Assembly (NCBI RefSeq): GCF_000165425.1
Contig: NW_001799019.1
Span: 65,165-129,164, forward strand
From: Paramecium tetraurelia
Taxonomy: Eukaryota > Ciliophora > Oligohymenophorea > Peniculida > Parameciidae
Direction: 5' to 3'
DNA length: 64,000 nucleotides
Position numbers and translations under genes: made by a program. This document shows, piece by piece, positions 12,918 through 24,244 of this stretch (position 1 is the first letter of the stretch; every line of letters starts with the position of its first letter). Below the pieces are notes generated by a model. The model was not told where the DNA came from. It saw nothing but the letters and a program-made list of their open reading frames with translations, and did no database searches.

Positions 12918-14315
12918 TCACCATTCTAATTTATCTAAACCTTTCTCGAACTCAGCTGCACCATCATAGAATTGGGAATACCATTATCTCCATTACAATA
13001 ATGCTTAGTCAGAATAGGTCTTCAAATTGTATCTGAGTATTTCTGAGAATATTTTGGCATTCCACAATTTGACATCAAATAGAACTTATCTCAATTCTGC
13101 ATGAAGCAAATAAGCAGAGAACCAATATGGCAAATAACCATTAGTAAATACTGTATGATAGACTTTTTAAGTGAATTTCTCAACAGGTTAAATTGACTAT
13201 TTAAATAAGACTTCGAATATTGCACTCTTGACATACAATGCAACAGTGGAAGGACCCATTTAGAATCCAGTAGCCCAAATGGCATGGAATTTAAATCTGT
13301 TGAATAGAATCACATATCCATCTAGAAGGAGTACATTCAAATAAGGAATCAATTCTTTGTTTGTGAAATATTAATCGAAAAGCTATTTTTGATATTATCT
13401 GCATCTGGGAACTGGATGTGTCATTTCTTTTAAGAAATCGGAATCCTTGGCATTCTTGGTTTTCATTTCCCATTTCAAACTCACCAACCAATGGGGTATG
13501 ATATCCATGGCAGATGCATGAATATAATCGAAATGTCTCATGTCAGCCCCATTCTCTGGTATTTCTTGAATGTGACAATTCACATAGTTGATACTCTCTG
13601 CTCTCAGGGTTAAATGATCACTCTCCTCACTTACTACATCGTACCATCTATAACATAGCATTAATAGTTTTACGGCTTGGCCTCCTTCGAATGTAACCAA
13701 ACATACACTATTCCTTTTACTTCCTTCACCAAGTATGTTTTTATTTTGACTTCCCCCTCTGCAATCTTTTGTATATATTCTCCCTTTTAATTCTTTGTCA
13801 CTCTTTCTATATCCGGATAACAATAAGTTGTGACTATCTTTGGCTCCAGTTGCTCTGAATTGACACATAAACCACTTTTCCCATCGAAAGTCCATCCGTG
13901 GAATGGACATCTTTTTAAGATTATCTTAATATCATTACTCAATGCAAGACCGAAACTTCACCTATCCACCAATACCCAAGTTGGCACCCATGTGAGGACA
14001 ATAGGCAGCCACAGCATATACTTATTTATCAGTTCCTCTGTAATATGCGATGTGTCTTCCACACAATTTAATTTCTTTTACTTCTCTATTTAATATATTA
14101 AATACATTTTACCCTGGTTACAATTCTCCTGATCTGCAAAGACGATACCAACCATTAGGATAAGATGGTGGACACTTTCCTCTTGGTAATTTGTTTTTGA
14201 TGTTCTTCTCGTCCAATTTCTCAACAATAGTGAAGAATTTGAACTTTTTGTAGTACAGATAATACAATAAGAAGGCTGTTAAAGTCAAAACCATTTCTAA
14301 TGATAAGATAGCCAT
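12918..14315 (-). CDS. Rieske oxygenase, DAF-36/Neverland-type sterol C7-desaturase
   Basis: 447 codons after removing introns 13911-13938 and 13648-13673. An N-terminal membrane anchor (LTLTAFLLYYLYY) is followed by P-N-G-W-Y-R-L-C. The Rieske cluster reads CPHMG...CPFHGWTFDG, giving the C-x-H and C-x2-H ligands. The catalytic iron motif NCHIQEIPENGADMRHFDYIH supplies the expected Asn/His/Asp positions. The hydrophobic C-terminal half ends GFQMGPSTVAL...VEKFTQKVYHT. Animal DAF-36/Neverland and the Tetrahymena enzyme insert the sterol 7,8 double bond. Paramecium needs external sterol, so it would act on a dietary one. Convergent with the F-BAR gene. Confidence 0.88.
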
Positions 14316-14429
14316 TTAGAAATAATAATATTATTTAATTTATTTACATTGATCCAATTATGAATACTATTTTTATATTTATTTTTCAATTCTCATTAGA
14401 TTATAACTGATAAAAATTAAGACTTATCT

Positions 14430-16060
14430 TCACATTGCAATTAATCGATATTATCTAATCCCTTCCTGTTGAAATTTAAGAATCTCATCCTATCTTGTTT
14501 AAGAAAACTCTAAAATCTCTTCTAGATTGTTTCAATAATGATATGATTTGATCAAATATTCAAATAGGCTATTAATGAATGCAAACTTATCTTAGCCGAA
14601 AAGATTCAAATAAGTTAAATTTAGTGATATCTTAAAGAGTTTGATATAGCGATCCAATCTGTTAGGCTTGAAAGGAAACAAATAGATTAAAAAGCACCCA
14701 AAGAATTGAATTATAAATCAAAAACGAAACTCTAAATATACCCCTTTTCTGCTCACAGATAATGCTATTTTTGTTTCTTTGTTTTAGGTTTTTAAATAAT
14801 CATAGTTTATTCTGTTGATTTAGTAATGCGATTTCAGAATGATTTTTATATATTTTTCGAGAATCATGTTTATGGATTAATTTATAAAGTGTAGTACCTT
14901 TTGATAATCAATTTTATTAATCATCAAAATATTGTCCTACTTAAACAAATTAGTTTATCACAGAATCAGCACAAAAATAAGAATATTAATCAACTTAATT
15001 ATATATGGAATTACAACTTATATATTTGTTCGTTGGGATTTAATGTAAGGATAATTAGAATATATTAAAGGATATTCATTATTATAACTTGTATTGATTT
15101 TTAAATGCTTTTAACTTATGACAAAATGAATCTTTGTGGTGTTTATTGATTTCCCATCAAAACGTACATAATTTCTTACAATATAATTAAAGTTATTTAT
15201 TATCAAGTTTTTAGTAGTGCTTTAAATTTCATTGAAAAATAGATATCTAGTTTGATGATGTCTAACAATAACTGTTTCAAATTGATTTTAATTGTATTTA
15301 GAAGAACAAAAAATTTAATTTTTGTACTTGAAATATTTAAAAAATGAGACATTCATAATCTATATTTGATTCATTGATATCTTAAAGAAAGAACTTGACA
15401 TCTTTACTCATCTTATAATTACTGCACTCTATTAAAGCAATATAAGTGTTTACCATTTATACTTAAATATTGCTAATTTTATTAAAGACTTGGAGTGTTT
15501 GAACGAATTTAATTCATTTAGCTTGAATTTTGATATAAATCAAAGTGAATGGTTTTCAGAGTCATGATTGATATAATTATATGTTTAACAAATAAACTTA
15601 TCGAAAGAACCACTCTTTGGTCATTTGATAGATTCCATTCAGAGGGATCTGAGTCCTTGATTATTATACTATTTCTGATTACACGTGGTTGAGAATCATG
15701 AATAGAATGGACATTACAATTAAAAACTATCTAAAACTATCTCAAAAATACATAAACTTATCAATCTAAAATATGTTTATTTTGAATACGAATATATACA
15801 GATATAGTGAATCAGATATGAGAATTGGATATCCCTAAGATTCCTTTGATTGTAATTTTATTTAAATTGACCGAAGACAGTCCAATTCTTTATTATTGTG
15901 GCTTCGAGATTCCAATAACAAATTTGTGTCTTTAAATCTGATTGTTAAATTCATCCTATTTCGGTGATAAAGTATGAGTTTCTAGGTCTGTCTCTAAAAT
16001 ATCCCAATCAGAAAAGGATAACTTAGTCGATTGAACTTCAATTGTAATATTACAATTCAT
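14430..16060 (-). pseudogene. Probable decayed gene, putative membrane protein
   Basis: The minus strand carries long coding-like stretches broken by TGA and frame changes. From ATG 16060: MNCNITIEV..., FSDWDILETDLETHTLSP. Around 15.7-15.2 kb: SDPSEWNLSNDQRVVLS, and RHHQTRYLFFNE. A hydrophobic tail follows near 15.0 kb (VVIPYIIKLINILIFVLIL). Around 14.65-14.43 kb: FKPNRLDRYIKLFK and EILKFQQEGIRQYRLIAM. Splicing with 25-35 nt introns repairs only some breaks. The order suggests one large protein with an ectodomain and membrane segment, now degenerate. I cannot name the family. Confidence 0.4.
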
Positions 16061-16535
16061 TTTATGATTTTCAGATTATTTAAGAATCTTATATTTATCT
16101 AAGTTTAATTTAATAGTACATAGTAATATGTATAATATGTATTATATGTATCTCATTGTTTCATTTTAAAGTACTTGATTAATCATATTAGACCTTTTTA
16201 TCTATAATTTACTACATTTTAAAGAAGAATAACGAATAATATGATTTGAAAATGAGTGTAATATTTTAAATATATAATTTAACACTAAAATTAATTTTAT
16301 TAATAATATGCTTAATTATTTTTAAATCATTACTATATCATATTATTAGAATATATCTTCTTACTTTCATACACATATGTAAATTATGATAGAAATACCG
16401 AACCATAAGAAAACCAAAACTAAGTCAAAATTTTAAAAACTAAAATAAATATGTAAAATTATTCAAATTTCCTTATTTATTTATAAATTTATTATGAATT
16501 AGTAATCTTAATGAGATAAATAAAATTATTAATTA

Positions 16536-17911
16536 ATGGGAACCAACAACTCTAAGGAAACAAGTAAGCTAATTTTTAACCAAATAGAAAAACCACCAAT
16601 TCGTAATGAGGATAAGAGGATAGAAAAAATAATGGATTAAATGTCATTTAATTAAAAAGCTTAATCAAAAAGGACTGAGTAGAAAACACTTCCTATTGTC
16701 TACTAATATAAAATCTAATCTCAATTTGCTTAATAATGTATGAATTTCAAAAAGTATATTTAGAGAATGATATTTACTTAGAAAATGATCTCCAATTTTT
16801 AAAATATGACCCTGACAATTAAGAATGCGGAAATCTAAATTAATCAACCTTCAATCAATAGTCGGCCTTTAAGGATTAAGGATAGAATTCATTAAACGAA
16901 GAATAATCCCAAAGTTTAGATAATAAAACCATCGATAAAGTTATAGATGTTCACGAATGCAGAAGCAAATTAAGAATAATACCACTTGTCATCGAAGATC
17001 AATAGCATCCAATTGTAATTTAAATTTCGGATGATTTAAAAATTGAATTGAATCAGCATCACCCTACAGCTCAAGAGGCTATTCTCTATTAAGACAAAGA
17101 GATCCAGATTAGTAATTTAAGAATAGCTGGAATATGGAGATATCTTGGTCCTTATGAGGGTTTCCTAAAGAACAAATAACCATATTAACTATTTGACTAA
17201 TCGATCTATATTGGTGATTGGTTCAAAAAGAAGAGGGAAGGATTTGGTTTATTAATAAATGAAAATTACCTTTATGAAGGATAATGGCTGGAGGATAAAT
17301 ATCATGGGAATGGAAGGATAATTTATGGAAATAGCAATGCCTATATAGGATAATTCAAACAAGGATTATATCATGGGGAAGGCTTTTATATTTAAAATAT
17401 TGATTAAGCTAATACCATATATGAAGGAGAGTGGTTGTCAGGTTTAAAGAATGGAATGGGTAAGGAATAAATGCCTGATGGCACCATTTTTATAGGATAA
17501 TTTAAAGACAATGAGAGACATGGTCATGGAAAATTATTTAATATAAGAGATTCATATGTTTTTGAAGGACAATGGATTGGAGGTATCACAGTAGAAAAAG
17601 GAATTTTGATATGGCAGGACGGGAAAAGATTTGAAGGAGGATGGTAGAATAATATGATGAATGGTTAAGGCGTGTTTATTTGGCCAGGAGGCAAAAAGTA
17701 TGTAGGACATTATGTAAATAACCTAAGAGATGGTTATGGAGAGTATTATTATAAGGATGGTAAGATTTATAAGGGGATGTGGAAGGCAGGATTAATGGAT
17801 GGATAAGGGATTATTATATATCCTAACAATACTCATGAAAGGGGAATCTGGAAGTAAGGTAAGAGGGTTGATTTATAGGGGAAGAAGAAGCATAAACAAA
17901 AAGTAGTTTGA
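16536..17911 (+). CDS. MORN-repeat protein
   Basis: 449 codons with one intron (16738-16763). A second 24-nt GTAAGC...ATAG segment (16564-16587) is a possible stop-less intron. The N-terminus starts MGTNNSK, a possible myristoylation signal, followed by a low-complexity polar region. From about residue 220, eight or more MORN repeats follow (YEGQWLEDKYHGNGRI, YIGQFKQGLYHGEGF, YEGEWLSGLKNGMGK, FEGGWQNNMMNGQGV, YKGMWKAGLMDGQGI). MORN proteins organise membranes and the cortical cytoskeleton, and some anchor PIP kinases or basal bodies. No catalytic domain is attached. The last repeat is followed by a short basic tail. Confidence 0.85.
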
Positions 17912-18401
17912 GCAATTTTGATTTATAAATAATTTTTCTTTACAAATCTTTCACTAAAAGCTCATAAAAAAGAAGGGGAGATTGATTATATTAATTAAAC
18001 TATTCATAAATTTAGATAATATTTTATTGAATGTTATGTATTTTGATGATAATATTGACGAATTGAACATTAAGCAATAATGAATTAATTATTATTGTTT
18101 TGCTTATAAAATTCTATTATAATTTTCAATCAATTTAACTTTGAGATTGGCCAGATAAGCATCATTTATTTTCTCTATTTCTTATTTGAGATTACTAAGA
18201 ATAATAATTTTAGAAATTTTCCTATTTTATAGAGATATGCCTAGTCTCATTGGCTATCATTATAATCAATAGCTTCACAGTGCAGAGAATTGTCCTTAAT
18301 GAGTAACCATCCTTTTTCGGCGAAAATTTCTTTCAAACTTCGAAAACTCTAAATCTTTGAGTTCCATATAATCCATTAATATAATTCAAATTTTAATTAA
18401 T
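17912..18401. other. Intergenic, nothing identified
   Basis: No supported exon on either strand. Confidence 0.4.
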
Positions 18402-19107
18402 ATGATGCCTAACAACTAGTACTAAAGTCCATAAAGTTCTTAATTGCCTGTACAAAGTTACAAGTTCTTGGAAGTTGTGCGAGAAGAGGAGGCTGAAGAT
18501 GAGAAACCAACCCATATATTTAGCGAGAATCTAACGGAAAGCCAAACAAGTATTTAGAGATTGCATATTCTTTTAAGGAATGCTTACTGCTTACACAACC
18601 CCAATGAAGAACATAAAACGGAATGGAGGCAATTCGTCATCTTCTGGAAGGAGTCCCTTTTAAGAACTCTAAAAGTCAAGTTCCAATTAGGTATTTCAAA
18701 TTACAAAATGTTTAGAAAATATTAACCACTGTAACACCGAACAAGAATTCAGTTTTGAAGTTCAGATGACATTTTTTTTTAATTTGCATTTCCCCTTATA
18801 AAAATGCATTTTTGTAATAATGACTCCTTTCTCCTTATATCTATTAATAATATAAACTTTTTCATTTAATAATGTTTAATTTAGCTTTCAAGAGGATACC
18901 ATTGAAATTACAAAGTATCTGAATATGGAAGAAATGTTGACTCATGGAGTATGTAAAATTTATCATCAAATACAAGTTATCTTAACAAAAATTGATTTAT
19001 TCATCACTTAGAGGCTTGTGATTGCCAAAAAATCTTTAATAGGGATTTAGAAGGCCAAGTTATCTAACATTACTATATTTGCCGTTTTCTTTATTTTGAT
19101 TTATTGA
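18402..19107 (+). CDS. Hypothetical protein, structure uncertain
   Basis: A clear coding exon from the ATG (Q-rich start, then LEVVREEEAEDEKPTHIF and RLHILLRNAYCLHN, FVIFWKESLLRTLKVKFQ). Removing a 25-nt intron (18691-18715) carries the frame past a TGA to 19107, 226 codons in all. The second half is hydrophobic and low-complexity around 18780-18880 (a T9 run), then regains a normal look (EDTIEITKYLNMEEMLTHG). It may hide further introns or be non-coding in part. No domain recognised. Confidence 0.4.
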
Positions 19108-19411
19108 GATATTCTACCTCAATATATCAGCCTACCTATTGGATTTTGCCTTTCAAGCGTCACAATGTCACAATGTTTTCGCCTTAAATTCTAATTATAT
19201 TATATTCTTATTAGATAATTTATTAGTAAGATCATTCTTTTTTACCAAATACCATATACAATTCTATTTAAGGATTACTATGTTTATTACTTGTTTTCAA
19301 GAGGGCTGAAAATTGTAATAATCAAAGACGATCCTATATAAAAATTATTAATAGTCCATAGAGAGAAAGTTAGAAATAAATTAAAAAATTCACTTTTTGA
19401 AAATGATATTG

Positions 19412-20348
19412 TCAATATTCAGTTTTTTTATGTGGATCATAGTATTTGCTTTCTTCCTAAATTTTCTATAATTATTATTATAATAAAAATGTCTCCTGTA
19501 ATAAAGCCTATAAATATTTCTCTTTAATTTCTTCATCATGTTTGTCTTATGTAAGGTACTTCAATTTTGCCCCGTAAATAATGGAATTTTTGTCAAACTT
19601 CTTGATCATTTTGTCAGCATCAAACCCTTCTTTTTTTGTTTATCTGGTTTTAAAGGTTTCCTTATACATTCCAACTTCCTATTCTAAGAGTTTCTTTTCC
19701 TCGATCAAATTTTGTATTTATCTAATGTATAAAAGTGTATTACCTGTCCTTAAGTGAATTGTCTGGTTTTAGTTTATTTTTCTGGGTTAACTCATTGGCT
19801 GTTTTAATTTTACTTACATTGACTAGAGTTGATTTTTAGACAAGTATCTAATCATTCAAACAATCATGTCCTTCGTATTTTTTGGGTACAACTACCGAAC
19901 TCTGTTATAGATTAGGCTTTTTGGTTTATATTTGAGTTTAGAGTTCTGCATTCTATTTTTTCAATGCATCAACCAAAAATTCTAGTTCTCTAATGTATTC
20001 GATTCTGACTGCAGAACTACCAAAGGCACTCTCATCAACGAACAAATTGCTCAGTTTTTAATTGGTTCTAAGGATTATTGAACATGGTATTTACGGATAT
20101 TTTGCAAAATCTGATGGTTTTTGTCCCAATTCTATTTTTTTGATTTGTGAGTTAGCCATCTTTTCGATTCCTGATTAGGGTCTTTTTTTGGCTTCGAAGT
20201 CATATACTCCTAATGTGGTTTTTAATGATTTGTTTTGTGATTCCAGTATTCTTAGTTCATTAAGAATAATTTAGATGAATACCTTCCTTTAAGTTTTTAA
20301 TGTATAGATTGGATAGTGCCACTGGGTCCTAAGCTTATTTGATTTCAT
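19412..20348 (-). CDS. Coiled-coil hypothetical protein, 5' end unresolved
   Basis: 304 codons from ATG 20348 with intron 19732-19753. Coding is clear from about 20290 onward (NELRILESQNKSLKTTL, RIEYIRELEFLVDALKKQNAEL, FDADKMIKKFDKNS), mostly helical with a coiled coil near the middle. A different frame from ATG 20391 looks more protein-like for the first 40 residues (HPQSKKPINWLDEIKQ) but is one base out of register. Either the start is 20348 or one base is extra near 20290-20310. No family recognised. Confidence 0.5.
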
Positions 20349-20379
20349 CTAACCAATTAATAGGTTTTTTAGATTATGG

Positions 20380-21171
20380 ATGTTTATTCATAAATAAAAA
20401 ATAAATGGATAATTATTTCACAATAATCAGTTTGCTTGGTTTGAGAAATCAGAATTTACCACCATTCAGGTAACTGCTCTTAGATAATCATTTAGAGAAG
20501 CTCGTTTAAAGCGTTATAAATCAATAAAGAAAATGGTGGAATTGATTGAAACAGCAGGATGGACTCAACCAAAGGTACCATTTAATGCCTTCTGTCTCAG
20601 TTCATAAGACCGTATGCAATACAATATGATTGATTAGCTGAATGGGAAGATGACATGACTTATCCTGTAATCGAATATAATAAGTTTGGATACTAAGCAT
20701 TGGCATTTGGAATGAATTTGGTATGTAAATCGAATAATGAAAAGTTCCTCTATGCTTACAATTACAATGTGATAACACAAAACATTAGATTCAGAACATT
20801 TAGATACCTCTTCCCAGTTGTATAATGTGTGATCTTTAGCAGAATATATTTCGAATACAAATCAGAACTCACTAAAGTGAACTTGTTTGATGAGTATGTT
20901 CAATTGAGAGCATAAGAATTGGTAAAAGAAAATGAATTTTTATTGGAACATGAAGGTTAAAACTATAGAATTTAATGTAGACATCAAAAGATTTGTATGG
21001 TGGTATGAGGATTACAAAGAAACCTTATGCAGAGTTCACAGACAAGCAAATGATCATGCAGCCACAGACTTCAAAGACTCAGAACTAATCTTACAAGATT
21101 TCATTCGAAGATACACTAATCCAAACTCAGCTAGACCGCTCAACTATCAAGAGAAGGGAGTCTTGTTCTGA
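20380..21171 (+). CDS. Hypothetical protein with aromatic-rich C-terminus, frame unresolved
   Basis: From ATG 20380 (or 20405 with an alternative 26-nt intron at 20455) through intron 20612-20637 the product contains QFAWFEKSEFTTIQ, REARLKRYKSIKKMVELIETAGW, WEDDMTYPVIEYNKFGYQALAFG, FRYLFPVVQ and ends VDIKRFVWWYEDYKETLCRVHRQA. The last block is in another frame: either a 34-nt intron (20924-20957) or one surplus base near 20950. No catalytic motif is seen. The composition resembles ciliate mitochondrial complex subunits, but I cannot identify it. The start overlaps the alternative start of the divergent gene. Confidence 0.45.
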
Positions 21172-21191
21172 AATAACCATTTATCCATATA

Positions 21192-22521
21192 TCATTACAA
21201 TAGAAAAATTTTAATTACTCCATCAAAATTAATGCAAACAACATAATTCTAATACTCTGCTACATTTGCAACTCCATCTTATGACACGCTTTGAATGTTC
21301 TTAACTTATAACACTTTCTCCTTCTCTTATGCCCTCACAAATAAACTATTTTCTTGGTTTAATTAATTTAAATCAACATCTGTTATTGAAATCGTACCAT
21401 CATAGCATCCGCATATTATCCTGAACTCTGTTGCACTTATTGAACTAAACACTCCTCTAGAAATAAATGAGTTATGACCCAGCAATCGTATCCATGACAC
21501 TTTTGTATTGAAGTTTATCACGTAAGCAGAATCATCCTAGGCTCCTAAACAAACCTATTTAACTAGCTCTACTTACACTGCTGAAATTTGGATTAAACGA
21601 AAATGAACAAATCCCACAATATTCAGTTTTAAATGAAAATAATGGTTTATTAGTTATAGCATCTAGCAATCTAAAATATCCATCTAATCCACTTATCGCT
21701 AAACACAACCCCTTCTCCATTCGTTGCTCAGGATTGTTTAGATGTTCCAAAGGACTAAAAGGTAATATCTCAATATCATTAATTGACATGGATTAGAATC
21801 TAAATAAAAAAAGAGGGTTCATCTTTTGCTAACAGTACTAAAAATTCGAAAATTCCCCATAATTTAAATAGTGATAATGAAAATTATGTGCTGATTCAAA
21901 TTACTTTAGTGTTTTCTAACTTACTTATATAGAATTATTATATTACCTATAGATTTATGATATATGAATGACAATTGCATTACTTTTTCATATTCGTTCG
22001 AAAATTTGAACATTTAAAGATCTTGATGATAAATGCAAACGACTCCTTCTAAAAAAAGAGTAACAAAATATTTTTGGAAAATATGAATTTTCAAGGGTCT
22101 CTTCTTGATAATAGATTCTTAATTCTGCCGATTGAATTCTTTAATTATTCGCTATGTGGATATCTATTTTTAAATTATTCTGCCATCCAAATAGCCTCCA
22201 ATTAGGTTATCTGCATCTAATAATCTGAAACATGATAAATATTGATTTGGTTATTCTTCATGCTATTTATTCTAAACAGCTTTGGTGCCTGATAATCCAA
22301 TATATGCAAACATTCTTGGAATCTTCAACGCCATTAGAGTGTCAGATTTTTAAGCTTTGATAATAAATGGAAGAGTAAATACTTATAAAATCTACTTAAA
22401 TAGTCTCAGGATCTGTAAATGGCTCCTTACTATTAATTGAACACACTATGTATAATTTATTTAATTTTGGTGATTTGACATCTAAAGTAATTGAATCATC
22501 TATAATTTTTGATTAATCCAT
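21192..22521 (-). CDS. WD40-repeat protein
   Basis: 418 codons after removing introns 22355-22382, 21924-21946 and 21555-21576. Degenerate WD40 blades are visible: FAYIGLSGTKAV, FRLLDADNLIGGYLDGRI, LCLAISGLDGYFRLLDAITNKPLFSF, YVINFNTKVSWIRLLGHNSFI, FRIICGCYDGTISITDV and VVCINFDGVIKIFLL. It probably forms one propeller. The repeats lack a clear GH-WD signature, so the subfamily is open. A short hydrophobic linker lies around residue 195. It ends only 20 bp from the convergent gene at 21171. Confidence 0.65.
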
Positions 22522-22676
22522 TATTGATAAATGTATAATAATAATATTATTGCAATTAACCTATCAATCAATAAAAAAATGCTATTCTAATAATTTGATC
22601 AGGTTTTTTAAAGATAAAAACACTTTAAGATAATCTTTATAATTATAATGCAAACTTAAATATTTATTTGATGAAA

Positions 22677-23405
22677 TCACAATTATAGATTCTCTAATCT
22701 GTTGATGCAATCTATTCCGGATTCAAAATACACTTTCTCGCATTCTAAGTCCTTTTGCTTGATCAATTTTTCTAAGCCATATCCTTTCCTAACAAAAATG
22801 ATATCCTCCTTTCTCAATATTGTTCCTGGACAGTAATCATTCTTGCCGTCTCCAAAATAACACACTTTTTCATAGTTATTAAATTAATAATTATCTAAAA
22901 GGATAGTTTTTTTGCACATGTTTCTAGGGCAGGTTGACTCGCATTCATTCTTGTGATATGGGAAGATTGATATTTCCATATCATCAATAATTTACACTGG
23001 ATTAGTAAAAATTTTATCAAAAACATCCTTAAGATCTTGTTTTTCTAAAATAGAATCAATGAAAAATGTATTAGAATCACTTGCAATTATGCATTCAATT
23101 TAGTCTTTATTTTTTCTAATGTTAATAATAATACATGGGTACCTAATGAAATTCATCAATTCTCTAAATCCTTAGGTTAACTCCATTTCTTGCAAACAAG
23201 TTTTAACTTATTAAACGCTAATGTCGTTGTGATAATAAAATTGTAAGACTTTTCTCATCACTTTATTCCAATGTTTTTCTTTCTCAAATTATGGAGGCAA
23301 GCTTTTATGACCTTCTGGGAGCAATTTCCAAATGTAGGTGTCTGTATTGTCATCAACAATGGTATTGTCGAAATCAAAAATGAAGAGAAATCTTTTCTTT
23401 AACAT
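22677..23405 (-). CDS. PHOSPHO1/2-family HAD phosphatase
   Basis: 233 codons with intron 23116-23142. HAD motif I is FIFDFDNTIVDDNTDT (nucleophile and general acid Asp). Motif II is around IIASDSN, and motif IV is CYFGDGKNDYCPG. The sequence RKGYGLEKLIKQ that follows is characteristic of PHOSPHO1/2 (phosphocholine, phosphoethanolamine or pyridoxal phosphate hydrolysis). The internal cysteine-rich stretch (CESTCPRNMCK) matches the family's cap. The length is close to the family norm. Substrate cannot be read from sequence. Confidence 0.85.
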
Positions 23406-23492
23406 AAATAATAATAATTCAAGTTTCAACATTTGCCTTGTATTAAAACAGATTTATCGAATTTGATCCCATTTTGCAAGCCTGTTTAAAAC

Positions 23493-23801
23493 TCAGGAGA
23501 ATTCGGTGATATTGTTTGAATTTAAACTAATATTGATTGAATTATCTCCTGATGTCCATACCTTTTATATTTAAGAATAAAGAGAAAATTTCCAAAATAT
23601 AAGTAATTTCTCTAATAATTGATAATAATAAGTAGATTTAACTAATTTAATTACATCATATTCTTAAGTATCAATATTATTGATCTGTATTCGATAATGT
23701 TAATTATTCAGAACAACAACATTCTCTTTCTTTATTTGGTTAATTAAAATATCAAATACAGCTAATTCGATTTCCTCAATTCATTCTTTATGCGTCTTCA
23801 T
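23493..23801 (-). CDS. Possible small gene or remnant with in-frame TGA
   Basis: A frame of 102 codons from ATG 23801 has TGA at codon 7, then a protein-like body: IEEIELAVFDILINQIKK, HYRIQINNIDTQEYDVIKLVKS. No intron removes the TGA. Translation could start downstream only by a non-ATG or undetected exon, so a decayed gene is as likely. No domain recognised. Confidence 0.25.
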
Positions 23802-23889
23802 TATTCAATTATATATTTGATAGACTTGATTTAGCTTGAACTGTGTCCGCTTATAAATATTATATTATAAATTTATTTATTCATACAAA

Positions 23890-24223
23890 ATGTCAGAGCA
23901 TTCACACTTGATGGATGAGAATGTTGTGTAATCATAAATAAATTTCAAATACAAAACTAAATTGAATGGAATGTATAAAATTATGAGAATGTATTATAAG
24001 ATCAGAACCAAGTGAATTTTATTGTTTTACCTGCAATCAACCAAGAATATCGAGAATAGAATATACATATAGCAAGGCAACATTTATATGGTGTTGTATA
24101 TTATGCTTTTGCACAATCATTTTGGGTCTATTGCCATTTTGCATGTAGAAATGTTCTTCGAAAACGCATTATTGTCCTGCTTGTGATAAGATAGTTGGAC
24201 ACACAGATGGAGAACTTTGTTGA
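23890..24223 (+). CDS. LITAF-domain membrane protein
   Basis: 101 codons with intron 23973-24000. The LITAF fold is complete: YCFTC near the start of the domain, a central hydrophobic hairpin (FIWCCILCFCTIILGLLPFC) and CSSKTHYCPACDKIVG at the end. The two C-x2-C halves bind one zinc and the hydrophobic part inserts into endosomal or lysosomal membranes. The family works in endosomal sorting (LITAF/SIMPLE, CDIP1). The N-terminus is short and polar. Confidence 0.88.
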
Positions 24224-24244
24224 TAAATAAATATATTCTAAGAA

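Noticed and set aside
15240..15300. TGATGATGT sequence as a lone C/D snoRNA
   Set aside because: No matching D box at a plausible distance and it lies in the decayed gene tract.
20947..20960. Second 13-nt GT...TAG segment (GTTAAAACTATAG) as an intron
   Set aside because: Same size as the kinase case, but a lone coincidence, and a single-base indel or 34-nt intron also fits.
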